From contig CAYXBQ010000004.1 in the NCBI GenBank assembly GCA_964463375.1, positions 85,104-149,103 on the forward strand: a DNA stretch of 64,000 nucleotides, given 5' to 3'. Below, piece after piece: positions 35,741 through 45,021 of the stretch. Numbering within the stretch: position 1 is the first letter of the stretch; each line of letters opens with the position of its first letter. The notes beneath the pieces were generated by a model. It saw nothing but the letters and a program-made list of their open reading frames with translations. It was not told the DNA's origin and made no database searches. A program made the translations under genes and the position numbers. The stretch is from UMGS1696 sp964463375. Lineage in GTDB: Bacteria > Bacillota > Clostridia > Oscillospirales > CAG-272.

Positions 35741-37027
35741 TCAGTCGTTGTGTTCTACGGTCGCATCGCTGTGGTTGGGCACATCCCCATCGTCAAAATG
35801 GATCCGCACGTTGCAGTCCTCCAACGCCCGTTGCAGCCGAGGCATATCGACCTTGGCAATATGTACCCCTTCCTCGATGGCATGGGCCGCTGCCAGACCG
35901 GCCGCCTGTCCGGAGATGATGGCCGGTGGAATGACCCGCAGCACGTCCCAGCCGTACCCATCCCCCGCTGCCGTGCGACCGCAGGTGATCAGGTTGGTGG
36001 CTTTGGGATGCACCAGTGTCCGGTAGGGGATCTCGTACAGGTAATCCCGGCGGTCGAAGTCGCAGATGGCACCCACCGAATCCGCAAAGTGGACATAGGC
36101 ATCGCCTTCCTGGAGCACATATTCCCCATCGACCCGGCGGGTGGTGCGGAACTGGCACATACCGGGCAGCGTGACCACGTCTCTGGACAGCCGCTCGTCT
36201 CCCTTGAGCTTGCCCAACATTTCCAGTTGGTTTTTGACCAGATACCGATCCACCTCTTCGCCGGTGGTACCATGGTACAAGGGGATCTCTGCCGGATGGC
36301 CACCGCCGTACAGATTGGCACCACCGCCGGCCACGCCCACCAGTGCCTGGGAAATATTGCCGGAATCTGCCGCCCGTTTACAGCTATCCAGCGTGATCTT
36401 GAAGCCGGTGTAGGTATGGAAGTTCCCACGCTCCACGGTGGGGATCCCGGCACGATAGACCAGATCGCAGTCCCCGGTGGCATCCACGAACATATCCGCT
36501 GTATAATATTCCGCACCGGATTTATTCTCCACCACCACGCCTGTGACCTTTGTGCAGCCGTTCTGCTCTTCCAGCACCGGCTGGGTCAGAATCGTATCGA
36601 ACAGCAGCTCTACCCCTTCCTGCACACATAGCTCCGTCAGCTGCAAGGCGAAGATCTCTGCCGGATACCGGGTCATATACCGCGGAGGCTGCTGTCCCTT
36701 TGCCGCATAGGCCGCTAACTTTTCCTGTGGGATCTGTCCGTTTTCGAAGTCCGGGGACACGCCGCCGTAGCCATAGGTGATGGACATACGCAGCAGCTCC
36801 TCTGCCATACCGAAGATGATCTGCTTTCCCCGGCCGTTGCACATAGGCACGAACAGATTGATCAGCCCCAGTGTTGCCAGTCCTCCCAGCTTTTGTGCCT
36901 TCTCGATCAGCAGCACGTGCTTTCCCACTCTGGCCGCCTGGACAGCCGCCGCTACGCCAGCTACGCCGCCCCCTGCCACAATGACATCGTACTTCCCTTT
37001 TTCGTGAATCTCTCTCTCGATCCGCAT
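35741..37027 (-). CDS. FAD-dependent oxidoreductase
   Basis: 428 residues. The dinucleotide-binding motif DVIVAGGGVAGVAAAVQAARVG is at the N terminus, followed by GGLATLGLINLFVP; VDATGDCDLVYRAG and LITCGRTAAGDGYGWDVLRV are typical of the FAD-dependent 'FAD_oxidored' (PF12831) group. Substrate unknown. It lies 25 bp upstream of the SLH protein gene and is divergent from uxaC. Confidence 0.87.
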   Translation of the reverse strand: MRIEREIHEKGKYDVIVAGGGVAGVAAAVQAARVGKHVLLIEKAQKLGGLATLGLINLFVPMCNGRGKQIIFGMAEELLRMSITYGYGGVSPDFENGQIPQEKLAAYAAKGQQPPRYMTRYPAEIFALQLTELCVQEGVELLFDTILTQPVLEEQNGCTKVTGVVVENKSGAEYYTADMFVDATGDCDLVYRAGIPTVERGNFHTYTGFKITLDSCKRAADSGNISQALVGVAGGGANLYGGGHPAEIPLYHGTTGEEVDRYLVKNQLEMLGKLKGDERLSRDVVTLPGMCQFRTTRRVDGEYVLQEGDAYVHFADSVGAICDFDRRDYLYEIPYRTLVHPKATNLITCGRTAAGDGYGWDVLRVIPPAIISGQAAGLAAAHAIEEGVHIAKVDMPRLQRALEDCNVRIHFDDGDVPNHSDATVEHND

Positions 37028-37063
37028 ACCCGCTTTGCTCCTTTTTTAGTAGGTTATGCTTAC

Positions 37064-37093
37064 ATTATAGCATACTACCTACCGGGAAATCAA
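37064..37093 (-). promoter_or_regulatory. Promoter of the FAD oxidoreductase gene
   Basis: TTGATT (37093-37088), 18-bp spacer, TATAAT (37069-37064). Confidence 0.65.
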
Positions 37094-37141
37094 GGTTTTC
37101 GGCTGCTTTTTTCGCAAGTGGTGCTTTTTCGTCCCATCCCC

Positions 37142-37170
37142 TTGACAAACCGGCAAAAATCCTGTATCAT
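37142..37170 (+). promoter_or_regulatory. Promoter of uxaC
   Basis: TTGACA (37142-37147), 17-bp spacer, TATCAT (37165-37170). Confidence 0.8.
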
Positions 37171-37226
37171 ATGGGTATATCGTAAAATACCAAAATTCTG
37201 CCTATATGTGCTGGAGGAATGTTTTT

Positions 37227-38645
37227 ATGAAACAATTCATGGGAAAGAATTTTCTTTTGACCAATGAAACGGCTAAGATCCTGTACCATACCTATGCGGC
37301 TGAGCTGCCCATCATCGATTACCACTGCCACGTGAGCCCCAAGGAAATTGCGGAAAACAAGCAGTTCAACAACATCACGGAGCTGTGGCTGGGCGGGGAC
37401 CACTACAAATGGCGTGCCATGCGTTCTGCCGGGATCGCAGAGAAGTACATCACCGGGGATGCCTCCGACTACGAAAAGTTCAAGGCATATGCGTCCATCA
37501 TGCCCTCGCTGATCGGCAACCCGCTGTACCACTGGACCCACCTAGAGCTGCGCCGGTACTTCCACTGCGACCTGATCCTGGGGCCTGACTCCTGTGACGA
37601 GATCTGGGAGCTGACCTCGAAGATGCTGGCCCGGCCCGATATGCGGGTACGCAGCCTGATCGAGAAGTCCCACGTGGATCTGCTCTGCACCACGGACGAC
37701 CCGGCTGACACGCTGGAATACCACAAGCAGCTGGCGGACGACCACACCTTTGCCACCAAGGTACTGCCTGCCTGGAGACCGGACAAGTGCTTCAACATCA
37801 ACAAGCCGGGTCTGCGTGCCTACTACGACAAGCTGGGGGCTGCTGCCGGTGTGGAGATCACGGATGTGGAGAGCCTGCAGGAGGCACTGCGCCGCCGGAT
37901 CGACTTCTTTGATTCTATGGGCTGCCGCACTGCCGACCACGGTCTGGACGAATACCCCATGTTCGTGAAACCGGATCCGTACCATGTGCAGGAGGCCATG
38001 AACGTGGCGCTGACCACCGACGGCAAGGACGTGACCCCGGCGATGCTGTCCGTATTCAAGAGCGGGATGCTGACCTTCTTAGCGGCTGAATATGCCAAGC
38101 GTGGCTGGGTCATGCAGTTCCACATGGGTGTGTACCGGAACGCCAACAGTCCTATGTACGCCAAGTTAGGGCCGGACACGGGCTTTGACACCATTGGCAA
38201 CTGCGACATCACCTCCATAATCGAGCTGCTGAACAATATGGAATCCCGAAGCGCACTGCCTCGGACGATTTTGTACGGCATCGATCCCACGCAGAACGCT
38301 GCCATTGGTGCCATGCTGGGCTGCTTCCAGACCGCCGGAGATGGGTATCCGAAGGTGATGCAGGGCTCTGCCTGGTGGTTCAACGACACCATCGACGGGA
38401 TGCGGACCCAGATGTGTCAGCTTGCCAATCTTTCGGTATTTGGCAAGTTCTTAGGCATGCTGACAGACAGCCGTTCCTTCACGTCCTATCCTCGTCACGA
38501 ATACTTCCGCCGGATCCTCTGTGACCAGATCGGCCGCTGGGTAGAAGGTGGGATGTATCCCTTCGACATGGAGGAGCTGGGGCAGATGATCTGCGACATT
38601 TGCTACAACAACACAAAGAATTTCTTCCGCTTCGATCTGCGGTAA
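37227..38645 (+). CDS. uxaC: Glucuronate isomerase
   Basis: 472 residues, the family length. Interconverts glucuronate/fructuronate and galacturonate/tagaturonate in hexuronate breakdown. Visible signatures: IIDYHCHVSPKEIAENK at the N terminus, TTDDPADTLEYH, and GCRTADHGLDEYP. GGAGG precedes ATG 37227. No other uronate genes are nearby. Confidence 0.96.
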   Translation: MKQFMGKNFLLTNETAKILYHTYAAELPIIDYHCHVSPKEIAENKQFNNITELWLGGDHYKWRAMRSAGIAEKYITGDASDYEKFKAYASIMPSLIGNPLYHWTHLELRRYFHCDLILGPDSCDEIWELTSKMLARPDMRVRSLIEKSHVDLLCTTDDPADTLEYHKQLADDHTFATKVLPAWRPDKCFNINKPGLRAYYDKLGAAAGVEITDVESLQEALRRRIDFFDSMGCRTADHGLDEYPMFVKPDPYHVQEAMNVALTTDGKDVTPAMLSVFKSGMLTFLAAEYAKRGWVMQFHMGVYRNANSPMYAKLGPDTGFDTIGNCDITSIIELLNNMESRSALPRTILYGIDPTQNAAIGAMLGCFQTAGDGYPKVMQGSAWWFNDTIDGMRTQMCQLANLSVFGKFLGMLTDSRSFTSYPRHEYFRRILCDQIGRWVEGGMYPFDMEELGQMICDICYNNTKNFFRFDLR

Positions 38646-38673
38646 GATGAGGGGCAAACATACACTTGCAGTG

Positions 38674-38727
38674 AAGGGGTCAACATGCACTTACAGCGAG
38701 GTTGTCCCCTTTCCCTGACCCCTTTTT
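38674..38727 (+). terminator. Terminator of uxaC
   Basis: AAGGGGTCA pairs with TGACCCCTT, then a T run (38723-38727). Two imperfect direct repeats (ACATACACTTGCAG and ACATGCACTTACAG) lie in and just before the loop. Confidence 0.6.
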
Positions 38728-38749
38728 GGGCTTTGCAGCTGGCGTTTGT

Positions 38750-38794
38750 GCTTCGCCTATGCGAGCTTCGCCTATGCGAGCTTCGCCTATGCGA
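38750..38794 (+). repeat. Three tandem 15-bp repeats upstream of the MATE gene
   Basis: GCTTCGCCTATGCGA is repeated three times without a break. Each junction creates the small palindrome GCGAGCTTCGC. It lies 80 bp before the MATE start codon. Confidence 0.9.
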
Positions 38795-38874
38795 TTTTTA
38801 CGAAGATCACCGTACCGTACGCCAGTACAGCAGCCCGCACAGTTAGTTTTTTTACTTCTCGGAGAAAATACCAC

Positions 38875-40287
38875 ATGACAAAAACCTTTCGACAAAAATA
38901 CATCGGTGACCGTGCCTTTTATCGTATGGTCATCGCCATCGCTATTCCGCTTATCATCCAGCAGGGGATCACCAGCTTCGTTTCGCTGCTGGATAATTTA
39001 ATGGTCGGCGCACTGGGGGAGGAACCCCTCTCCGGTGTGTCCATCGTCAACCAGCTGGTCAACGTGTACAACCTGACCATCTTCGGCGGGCTGTCCGGCG
39101 CATCCATCTTCGGTGCCCAGTTCTACGGTGTGGGCGACTGGAAGGGTATGCGGGACACCTTCCGGTTCCGGATGATCTTTAGTGTGCTCATCACCGGCCT
39201 TGCCATTGGCATATTCCTGACCTTTGGTGAGCCCCTGTGCCTCTTGTTCCTGGAAAACGAAAACAACACCGCCGAAGCCATTCAGGCCACCCTTGGCTAC
39301 GCTATGGACTACCTGCGTGTAGCAGTGTGGGGGCTGATCCCCTTCCTGTTCTCGCAGGTGTATGTGAACCTGCTGCGGGAGACCGGGGAGACAGTGCATC
39401 CTATGATCGCCTCTGTGATCGCCATTCTGACCAACTTAGTGCTGAACTACCTCCTGATCTACGGGAAGTTTGGGTTCCCGGAAATGGGTGTGGCCGGTGC
39501 GGCGCTGGCAACGGTGATCGCCCGTGTGCTGGAGGCGGTGTACGTGGTGGTCTACACCCACGTGAAGCACGGCAAATTCCTGTATATTGAAGGTGCCTAT
39601 CGTTCTCCGAAGATCCCGCTGCCCCTGTGTCGTCGGATCATCATCACGGGCATGCCGCTGATGTTCAACGAGCTGCTGTGGTCGCTGGGCATGACGGTGA
39701 TCAGCGGGAACTACGCTTGCCGCGGTCTGGATGTAGTGGCCGCCACCAACATTGCCACCACGGCATGGAACCTGTTCTCCATCATCATGATGGCCATGGG
39801 CTCTGTTGTCGCCATTATGGTCGGGCAGCAGCTGGGTGCCGGGAACATCGAAGGTGCCAAGGATGTGGACAACAAGCTGATCTTTGTGACCGAGGTGATC
39901 CACGTCTTCATTGGGATCGTTCTGATCCTGACGGCGCATTTGGTACCGATGCTATACGAAGTTCCCGAAAGCACGAGAGATATGGCTGCCACGATGCTGC
40001 GGATCCAGGGCGTGGTGCTGCCGGTCCATTCCTATGTCCACGTGGCCTACTTCACCATCCGTTCCGGCGGCAAGACAGTGGTCACCTTCCTATTCGACTG
40101 CTTCTACACCTGGTGCGTACCGGTGCTGGTGTCCTACATCGTCTGCCGGCTGACCACCCTGCCGATCCTGACCTGCTACGCCATCGTACAAGCCATGGAT
40201 CTGGTGAAAATGTCCATCGCCATTCCCATGCTGCGCTCCGGCTTCTGGGCGAAAAACATCATTGGGGAAACGAAATCTACTACCTAA
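38875..40287 (+). CDS. MATE-family efflux transporter
   Basis: 470 residues with twelve predicted membrane helices. The N-terminal MVIAIAIPLIIQQGITSFVSLLDNLMVG and the FGFPEMGVAGAALATVIARV segment are MATE hallmarks. Exports drugs or metabolites using Na+ or H+. ATG 38875 has GGAG ten bases upstream. Confidence 0.93.
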   Translation: MTKTFRQKYIGDRAFYRMVIAIAIPLIIQQGITSFVSLLDNLMVGALGEEPLSGVSIVNQLVNVYNLTIFGGLSGASIFGAQFYGVGDWKGMRDTFRFRMIFSVLITGLAIGIFLTFGEPLCLLFLENENNTAEAIQATLGYAMDYLRVAVWGLIPFLFSQVYVNLLRETGETVHPMIASVIAILTNLVLNYLLIYGKFGFPEMGVAGAALATVIARVLEAVYVVVYTHVKHGKFLYIEGAYRSPKIPLPLCRRIIITGMPLMFNELLWSLGMTVISGNYACRGLDVVAATNIATTAWNLFSIIMMAMGSVVAIMVGQQLGAGNIEGAKDVDNKLIFVTEVIHVFIGIVLILTAHLVPMLYEVPESTRDMAATMLRIQGVVLPVHSYVHVAYFTIRSGGKTVVTFLFDCFYTWCVPVLVSYIVCRLTTLPILTCYAIVQAMDLVKMSIAIPMLRSGFWAKNIIGETKSTT

Positions 40288-40304
40288 AATTCTATAGCTT
40301 CAAC

Positions 40305-40350
40305 AAAAAATGGATGCAAGCCTTATCCTAAAGCCTGCACCCATTTTTCT
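40305..40350. terminator. Bidirectional terminator between MATE and binding-protein genes
   Basis: ATGGATGCAAG pairs with CCTGCACCCAT (minor mismatch) with A and T runs outside. Confidence 0.7.
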
Positions 40351-40368
40351 ATTGTGCATTATTCAAAT

Positions 40369-40446
40369 AACGTCTACTTATCTTCGAACGTCTACTTATC
40401 TTCGAACGTCTACTTATCTTCGAACGTCTACTTATCTTCGAACGTC
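40369..40446. repeat. 18-bp tandem repeat duplicating the end of the binding-protein gene
   Basis: AACGTCTACTTATCTTCG occurs four times (40369-40440) plus a partial unit. On the minus strand each unit reads codons T-F-E-D-K-stop, so the last five codons and the stop of the solute-binding protein gene are repeated in frame beyond the true stop. Confidence 0.95.
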
Positions 40447-41906
40447 GCATTGATCTCCTCGATCTGGGCGAGTGCCTTTTGTTCATTCGACTCGTACCGA
40501 GAGGTAAAGTTGTCTGTGTACTCCCAGATCATGTAGATCACCTCGGCAAAGTAATCGCCGATCTTGTAGAACCAGCCTAAGTCGAACACACGGGAGTGCA
40601 GGATGATGTCCAGCATTTCCACGCTTTCCTGGTCCCGCATGTATTTGTAGCTCAGCACCTGGTCATAGTACACCGGTGTGACGATCTCCTGCGAGTAGTA
40701 CGCCAGTGCCTCGGTCACCATGCCCGTCCGTTCCGCATCCTCTAATACGCCGGGGATACAGAAGAACATGCTGTGCCAGGAGCCTACGGTGCTGTGGTAT
40801 TCGGTCTGATCCGCTTCGTACTTCGGGAAGGGCAGGATGCCAAAGTCCGTTTCCATATTGCGGAACTCTGCCGCTAAGTTCAATAGCTGAATGAAGAACA
40901 GGCTCTGTCCGTTCTGGAACATGGACACCGGTGTGGCAATGTCGTAGCTGTCTCTCTGGTAGTTGTAGGACACCGACTTATCAAAGGTCAGATCCGTATA
41001 TTTGTCCAGCACGTTCACGACCTTTTCGTTGTACAGCGTCAGCTCCAGCAGCCCCTTGTCGTTCAGGGTAGCGCACTTTACACCTGTGGAGTTAACAGCC
41101 GCCATGACGGTATCGTCCCAGGTGATGGTACCGAAGCGGTCGCCGGTGGTCATTTTGCCGTCCCCATCCAGGTCGGTGGACACCATTTCCGCATAGGCAG
41201 AGAGCTTATCCAGTGTCCAGCTGCCCTCCTGCACCGAGGTATACAGATCGTCGATACCGTAGTCGGTGGCCACCTGCTGGTTGAAGAACACGGCGATGGT
41301 GCAGTCGTTGATGGCGGTGGACACGGCACCGGTGGTGAAGTAGGTCTTCCCGGCGATCTTCATGTCTGCCACGGCGTTTTGATCCCACCAGCTCTGGGAA
41401 AGATCCAGATGCGGCAGGGACGACATTTCCGCCAAATAGCTGCCCAACACCAACAGACAAGCGTCGTACCCGGCAATGGTGGCGGCACTATAGGCAGCAT
41501 CTCCCGCCATGACCGCCGTAGCGATCGCCTCATAGCCAGGCCCCATGCCGTTGCCCGGATTGCCTTCCAGCTTGTTGTCGGAGATGATCACGTTGTATTT
41601 TTCTTCCACGGCCGCATTGCGCTGGAACATGGCATCGTTCAGCAGGTCACCGGTCATTTCCTCCGCATGGAAGTCGTTTTTGTCCCAGCCGGATTCCTTG
41701 TTGCCGTTTACCAGGATCTGGAAATCAAAGCCGCCAAAATCCCCCTCCGGCAGTGTATACACCGGTTCGGTCTCCACGGTATCGGTGGTGGTATCATTTG
41801 TGCTTGTCTCCGTAGTATCCCCGGCACAGGCGGTCAGGTAGGAGGCCGTCAGCAGTGCCGCCAGACACAGGGTGAAAATTCGTTTGGATGTACGCATATT
41901 TGTCAC
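40428..41906 (-). CDS. Sugar ABC transporter substrate-binding lipoprotein
   Basis: 492 residues. Lipoprotein signal (LLTASYLTACAG), Thr/Asp linker, then a family 1-type extracellular solute-binding fold. No permease or ATPase is adjacent, so it must work with a transporter encoded elsewhere. Start overlaps the stop of the GH36-like gene (ATGA), giving a two-gene operon. The 3' end is a tandem repeat. Confidence 0.88.
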   Translation of the reverse strand: MTNMRTSKRIFTLCLAALLTASYLTACAGDTTETSTNDTTTDTVETEPVYTLPEGDFGGFDFQILVNGNKESGWDKNDFHAEEMTGDLLNDAMFQRNAAVEEKYNVIISDNKLEGNPGNGMGPGYEAIATAVMAGDAAYSAATIAGYDACLLVLGSYLAEMSSLPHLDLSQSWWDQNAVADMKIAGKTYFTTGAVSTAINDCTIAVFFNQQVATDYGIDDLYTSVQEGSWTLDKLSAYAEMVSTDLDGDGKMTTGDRFGTITWDDTVMAAVNSTGVKCATLNDKGLLELTLYNEKVVNVLDKYTDLTFDKSVSYNYQRDSYDIATPVSMFQNGQSLFFIQLLNLAAEFRNMETDFGILPFPKYEADQTEYHSTVGSWHSMFFCIPGVLEDAERTGMVTEALAYYSQEIVTPVYYDQVLSYKYMRDQESVEMLDIILHSRVFDLGWFYKIGDYFAEVIYMIWEYTDNFTSRYESNEQKALAQIEEINATFEDK

Positions 41907-43813
41907 TTCCCTTCCACGTGCAGCACGCCGTCCTGCACATAACCATATCGTCCTGCTTCATACAGGGTCACGTCCTTGCCCACCTGTGCGGTGATCCCGG
42001 CGGGAGAGATGAACTTATCCACAAGCCCGATGGCAGCAAAGTTGTCCACGTAGGGCACGAACACGTACAGCGCATAGGCATCGTGGTCACACAGGGTCAC
42101 GGGGATCCTGTCGTTCTTGCCCACAATGGTCACTTTACCGCTGAAATGCTCGTAGGCAGCAAACTTTTCCCCCACCAGTCCGGGCACATCTGCCGCCGAC
42201 ACGGTGCCGGTGACAGGCGATTCTTCCTTGGAAATGTTGAAGGCAGCCACAAAGCCGTTTTTGCCGTAGATATTCTGGATCTTCAGCGGTGCGCCGCTCT
42301 GCTCCGGGTCGGTGGTCAGGCAGTCCATGGTGGGCGTACCCGGTCGGTCACAGCGCAGGATCTTCCCGTCGTGGAAGGCAAGGGGATCCAAAATTTCCTT
42401 CCGGGAACGATCCAGCTGGTCGCTGACATAGATGGGACCGCCGGAGATGGCACGGAGCAGGGAGTTCTTCGGTCCCTGGCTATCGTCCGTCCACCACATA
42501 TCGTAGTCGCACCAATAGAACTGACCCTGGATCAGGCAGTTGTAGGTACACTGTAAAATATGCTTGGTGAACCAGGGGCGGTTTTCCGGCTGGAAGTCGT
42601 CGGAGCAGCGGGAGATGGCAGAGGAGGAACGGTTCCACATATCCTCGGAGGCCATGCCCATGCAGTTGATCATGGTGCCGTCAAAGTTCAGACCCACGGA
42701 TGCTTCCAGTCCACGATGGTATTCCCGGCAGACCTTGCCCACGGTGTCCATCCCCTTGTAGAACCGACGGTACATGCTCTGGTTGTCCACCTTCACGAAC
42801 TTGGCACCGCACTCCCGGAAGAACTTGTGGTAGACATTGTAGTATTGGAAAGACTTATCCTCGTGCCAGTCGCCCAAAATTTTGCCATCGATGGAGGTCA
42901 TGGTCTTCCCTGCCAATTTTTTGTCTGCCGCACTGCCCGGCTCCAGACCCATCCAGTAGCCGGTGGTGGGATGCCACATGGCGGGGATCATGTCGTATTC
43001 GTCCTGCATCCGGTGCAAGCAATGGGCAAGGCCATCGGGGAACCGCTTGTAGGACGCTTCGATGTCGGACATATGGGAGGAGTGCATGACCTTGAACATT
43101 TCCCCACGAGAATCGTATGTGGATTCATCGAAATGCCGGATCTGCGCCCACATATCGTCCAAAATCGCCCAGCGCACGGGAATATCCTTGTCCCGAAATT
43201 CCTTGCACTTCTGCATAATGCCCTCTTCGCTGACGTTGTCGGCGGGCATAGCATCCCAGGAGCACCAGCCCAGGTAGTCGAACACTTCGGGATAGCGGCG
43301 TTCTGTCCGGTGCCGGCAGCCGTTGTTCAGGATAGCCAGTGCCGCCTTGACGCAAGCCTCGGTGAGGGCATAGGGATCTTCGCCGTCCCCGGTGACAAAT
43401 GCCAGACCACGGCAGTCGCACTTGCCTGCAAACCAGGACCACAGTGCCGCCACAGCCCCGTTTTCCGTCCCCCGGATCACGCACTTGTAGTCCTCGGAAA
43501 CCACCGGCACGTACACCCGCCACAGGCCGTTTTGGAGCTTAATGAGCAGATACTGCCCTTCCATGGGGATCTCTGTCCCCTTTTTGCCAAAGGCCGGTCT
43601 GCACCAGAATTCGCTGTACCGGTCGTCTGCCATAAAGCTGTCCCAGTCGTCATCGGCAATGGCAATGGTGGCACCCAGATCCGCATCCAGTGGCGCATCC
43701 GCTACCGTATCCGCAAAGACAGCCGTCAGTCCTCCTGTCACCGTCTCGCACCGGCAAGCACCGTTCTGCCACGTACCGTCTGCCAGCTGCACCCGCATTG
43801 TATATTCCATCAT
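41903..43813 (-). CDS. GH36-like alpha-galactosidase / raffinose-synthase-family protein
   Basis: 636 residues, cytoplasmic. The Raffinose_syn/Sip1 branch is indicated by YLGWCSWDAMPADNVSEEGI, PVRWAILDDMW, the nucleophile region GAKFVKVDNQSMY and the acid/base region YWCDYDMWWTDD. Expected to act on alpha-galactosides. Its operon partner is the sugar-binding lipoprotein, fitting oligosaccharide uptake and cleavage. Confidence 0.87.
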   Translation of the reverse strand: MMEYTMRVQLADGTWQNGACRCETVTGGLTAVFADTVADAPLDADLGATIAIADDDWDSFMADDRYSEFWCRPAFGKKGTEIPMEGQYLLIKLQNGLWRVYVPVVSEDYKCVIRGTENGAVAALWSWFAGKCDCRGLAFVTGDGEDPYALTEACVKAALAILNNGCRHRTERRYPEVFDYLGWCSWDAMPADNVSEEGIMQKCKEFRDKDIPVRWAILDDMWAQIRHFDESTYDSRGEMFKVMHSSHMSDIEASYKRFPDGLAHCLHRMQDEYDMIPAMWHPTTGYWMGLEPGSAADKKLAGKTMTSIDGKILGDWHEDKSFQYYNVYHKFFRECGAKFVKVDNQSMYRRFYKGMDTVGKVCREYHRGLEASVGLNFDGTMINCMGMASEDMWNRSSSAISRCSDDFQPENRPWFTKHILQCTYNCLIQGQFYWCDYDMWWTDDSQGPKNSLLRAISGGPIYVSDQLDRSRKEILDPLAFHDGKILRCDRPGTPTMDCLTTDPEQSGAPLKIQNIYGKNGFVAAFNISKEESPVTGTVSAADVPGLVGEKFAAYEHFSGKVTIVGKNDRIPVTLCDHDAYALYVFVPYVDNFAAIGLVDKFISPAGITAQVGKDVTLYEAGRYGYVQDGVLHVEGK

Positions 43814-43850
43814 TTGATTCCTCCATGTGCATGGATTTTGTGTTGTTCAC

Positions 43851-43879
43851 AGTATATCATAAATATCCACCTTCTGCAA
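43851..43879 (-). promoter_or_regulatory. Promoter of the GH36-binding protein operon
   Basis: TTGCAG (43879-43874), 17-bp spacer, TATACT (43856-43851). Confidence 0.7.
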
Positions 43880-44031
43880 GTAGTTTTTGCATTTTTCCAT
43901 GGTCACAGGGCGTTTTTGCACGGGTTTTTCCCCACGCAAAATTTTCTGTTTCATGTATAACCCATTCTCACATAGGACAAACTACCTGTGCAAGAAAAAT
44001 CATGCCAATGTGCGAAAGGAAATGGGATCCT

Positions 44032-44790
44032 ATGTCAAGTCTTACCAGTCAAAAACAAAACCGTGCCCTGTACACCACCTTAGCCGTTCTGCTGGTCACC
44101 GCCACCGTGCTCTCCATCGTGACCTTCCAGGCCGACAAAAAGGAAAAAGCAACCGAGACCACGGAGACCAAGATCGTGGAGCAGGTGCAGCCCCAGAAGA
44201 AAACCCCCGACACCACCCGTGACAAGACCGCCGGTCAAAAGGAAACTACCGCTACGACCCACCCGAAGCATCAGGAGGACACACGTCTGTCGGAAACGGA
44301 GACGGAAAAAACCGCCGAGACCACACCGGAGCTCGAAACGGCCGCCACCGCTGCCACGCCACAGGCTCTGCCGACCTTTGCCTCCCCCATCCCGGACGGT
44401 GAGCTCCTGCGCCGCCACAGCGTGACCGTGCCTGTGTTCTCCCCCACCATGCAGGACTACCGTACCCACACCGGCATCGACATCCTTTCCCCGGCGGGCA
44501 GTGGGGTACAGGCGGCGGCAGATGGCAAGATCGGCAACTTCTGGTACGACCCCATGATGGGCTATACTCTGTCCGTGGTCCACAGCGGCGATGCGGTATC
44601 TCTGTACCAGGGGCTTGCGGAGGAGCTGCCGGCGGGGATCGAACCGGGTGCTGCTGTGTCAGCGGGACAGACCATCGCCTGCGTGGGGAACACGGCCCTT
44701 ATCGAATGCGAGGACGAACCCCACCTGCACTTCCAGCTGGACATTGCCGGTGTGGCTGTGGATCCGATGGCATATTTGCCCATGCCGTGA
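44032..44790 (+). CDS. M23/LytM-domain membrane protein, SpoIIQ-like
   Basis: 252 residues from ATG 44032. One N-terminal membrane helix (about 14-34), a long Thr/Glu/Lys-rich extracellular linker (35-110), then an M23 domain with HTGIDIL and PHLHFQL metal-site motifs. The usual YxHL is SLYQGL here, losing one catalytic histidine as in SpoIIQ of Bacillus. It may be a sporulation channel component or a degenerate peptidase. Neighbours give no sporulation context. Confidence 0.8.
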   Translation: MSSLTSQKQNRALYTTLAVLLVTATVLSIVTFQADKKEKATETTETKIVEQVQPQKKTPDTTRDKTAGQKETTATTHPKHQEDTRLSETETEKTAETTPELETAATAATPQALPTFASPIPDGELLRRHSVTVPVFSPTMQDYRTHTGIDILSPAGSGVQAAADGKIGNFWYDPMMGYTLSVVHSGDAVSLYQGLAEELPAGIEPGAAVSAGQTIACVGNTALIECEDEPHLHFQLDIAGVAVDPMAYLPMP

Positions 44791-44822
44791 CCGTTGCCGG
44801 ATAACAAACAAAAGCATATGGG

Positions 44823-44854
44823 AATATATGTGCCCTGCGCACATATATTTTTTT
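44823..44854. terminator. Terminator after the M23 gene
   Basis: AATATATGTGC pairs perfectly with GCACATATATT, followed by T residues. Confidence 0.85.
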
Positions 44855-44916
44855 GTCCGGCAGCTTGTGTCTGAGCAGTGCGCCAAGATTTTCCTGCAAA
44901 ATTCAACAAAACCCTC

Positions 44917-44946
44917 TTGATTTCCCCTGGGGCGATATGGTACAAT
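44917..44946 (+). promoter_or_regulatory. Promoter of the GH10-like/amidase gene
   Basis: TTGATT (44917-44922), 18-bp spacer, TACAAT (44941-44946). Confidence 0.6.
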
Positions 44947-45021
44947 ATGTGCTATCAGGAAACATTCGACACAACTATCGTCATCCCCTTGTGCCGGGAT
45001 GTGCCAGGAAAGGAAATTTGT

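Noticed and set aside
40428..43813. A complete sugar ABC importer.
   Set aside because: Only the binding protein and a GH36-like enzyme are present; no permease or ATPase gene lies beside them.
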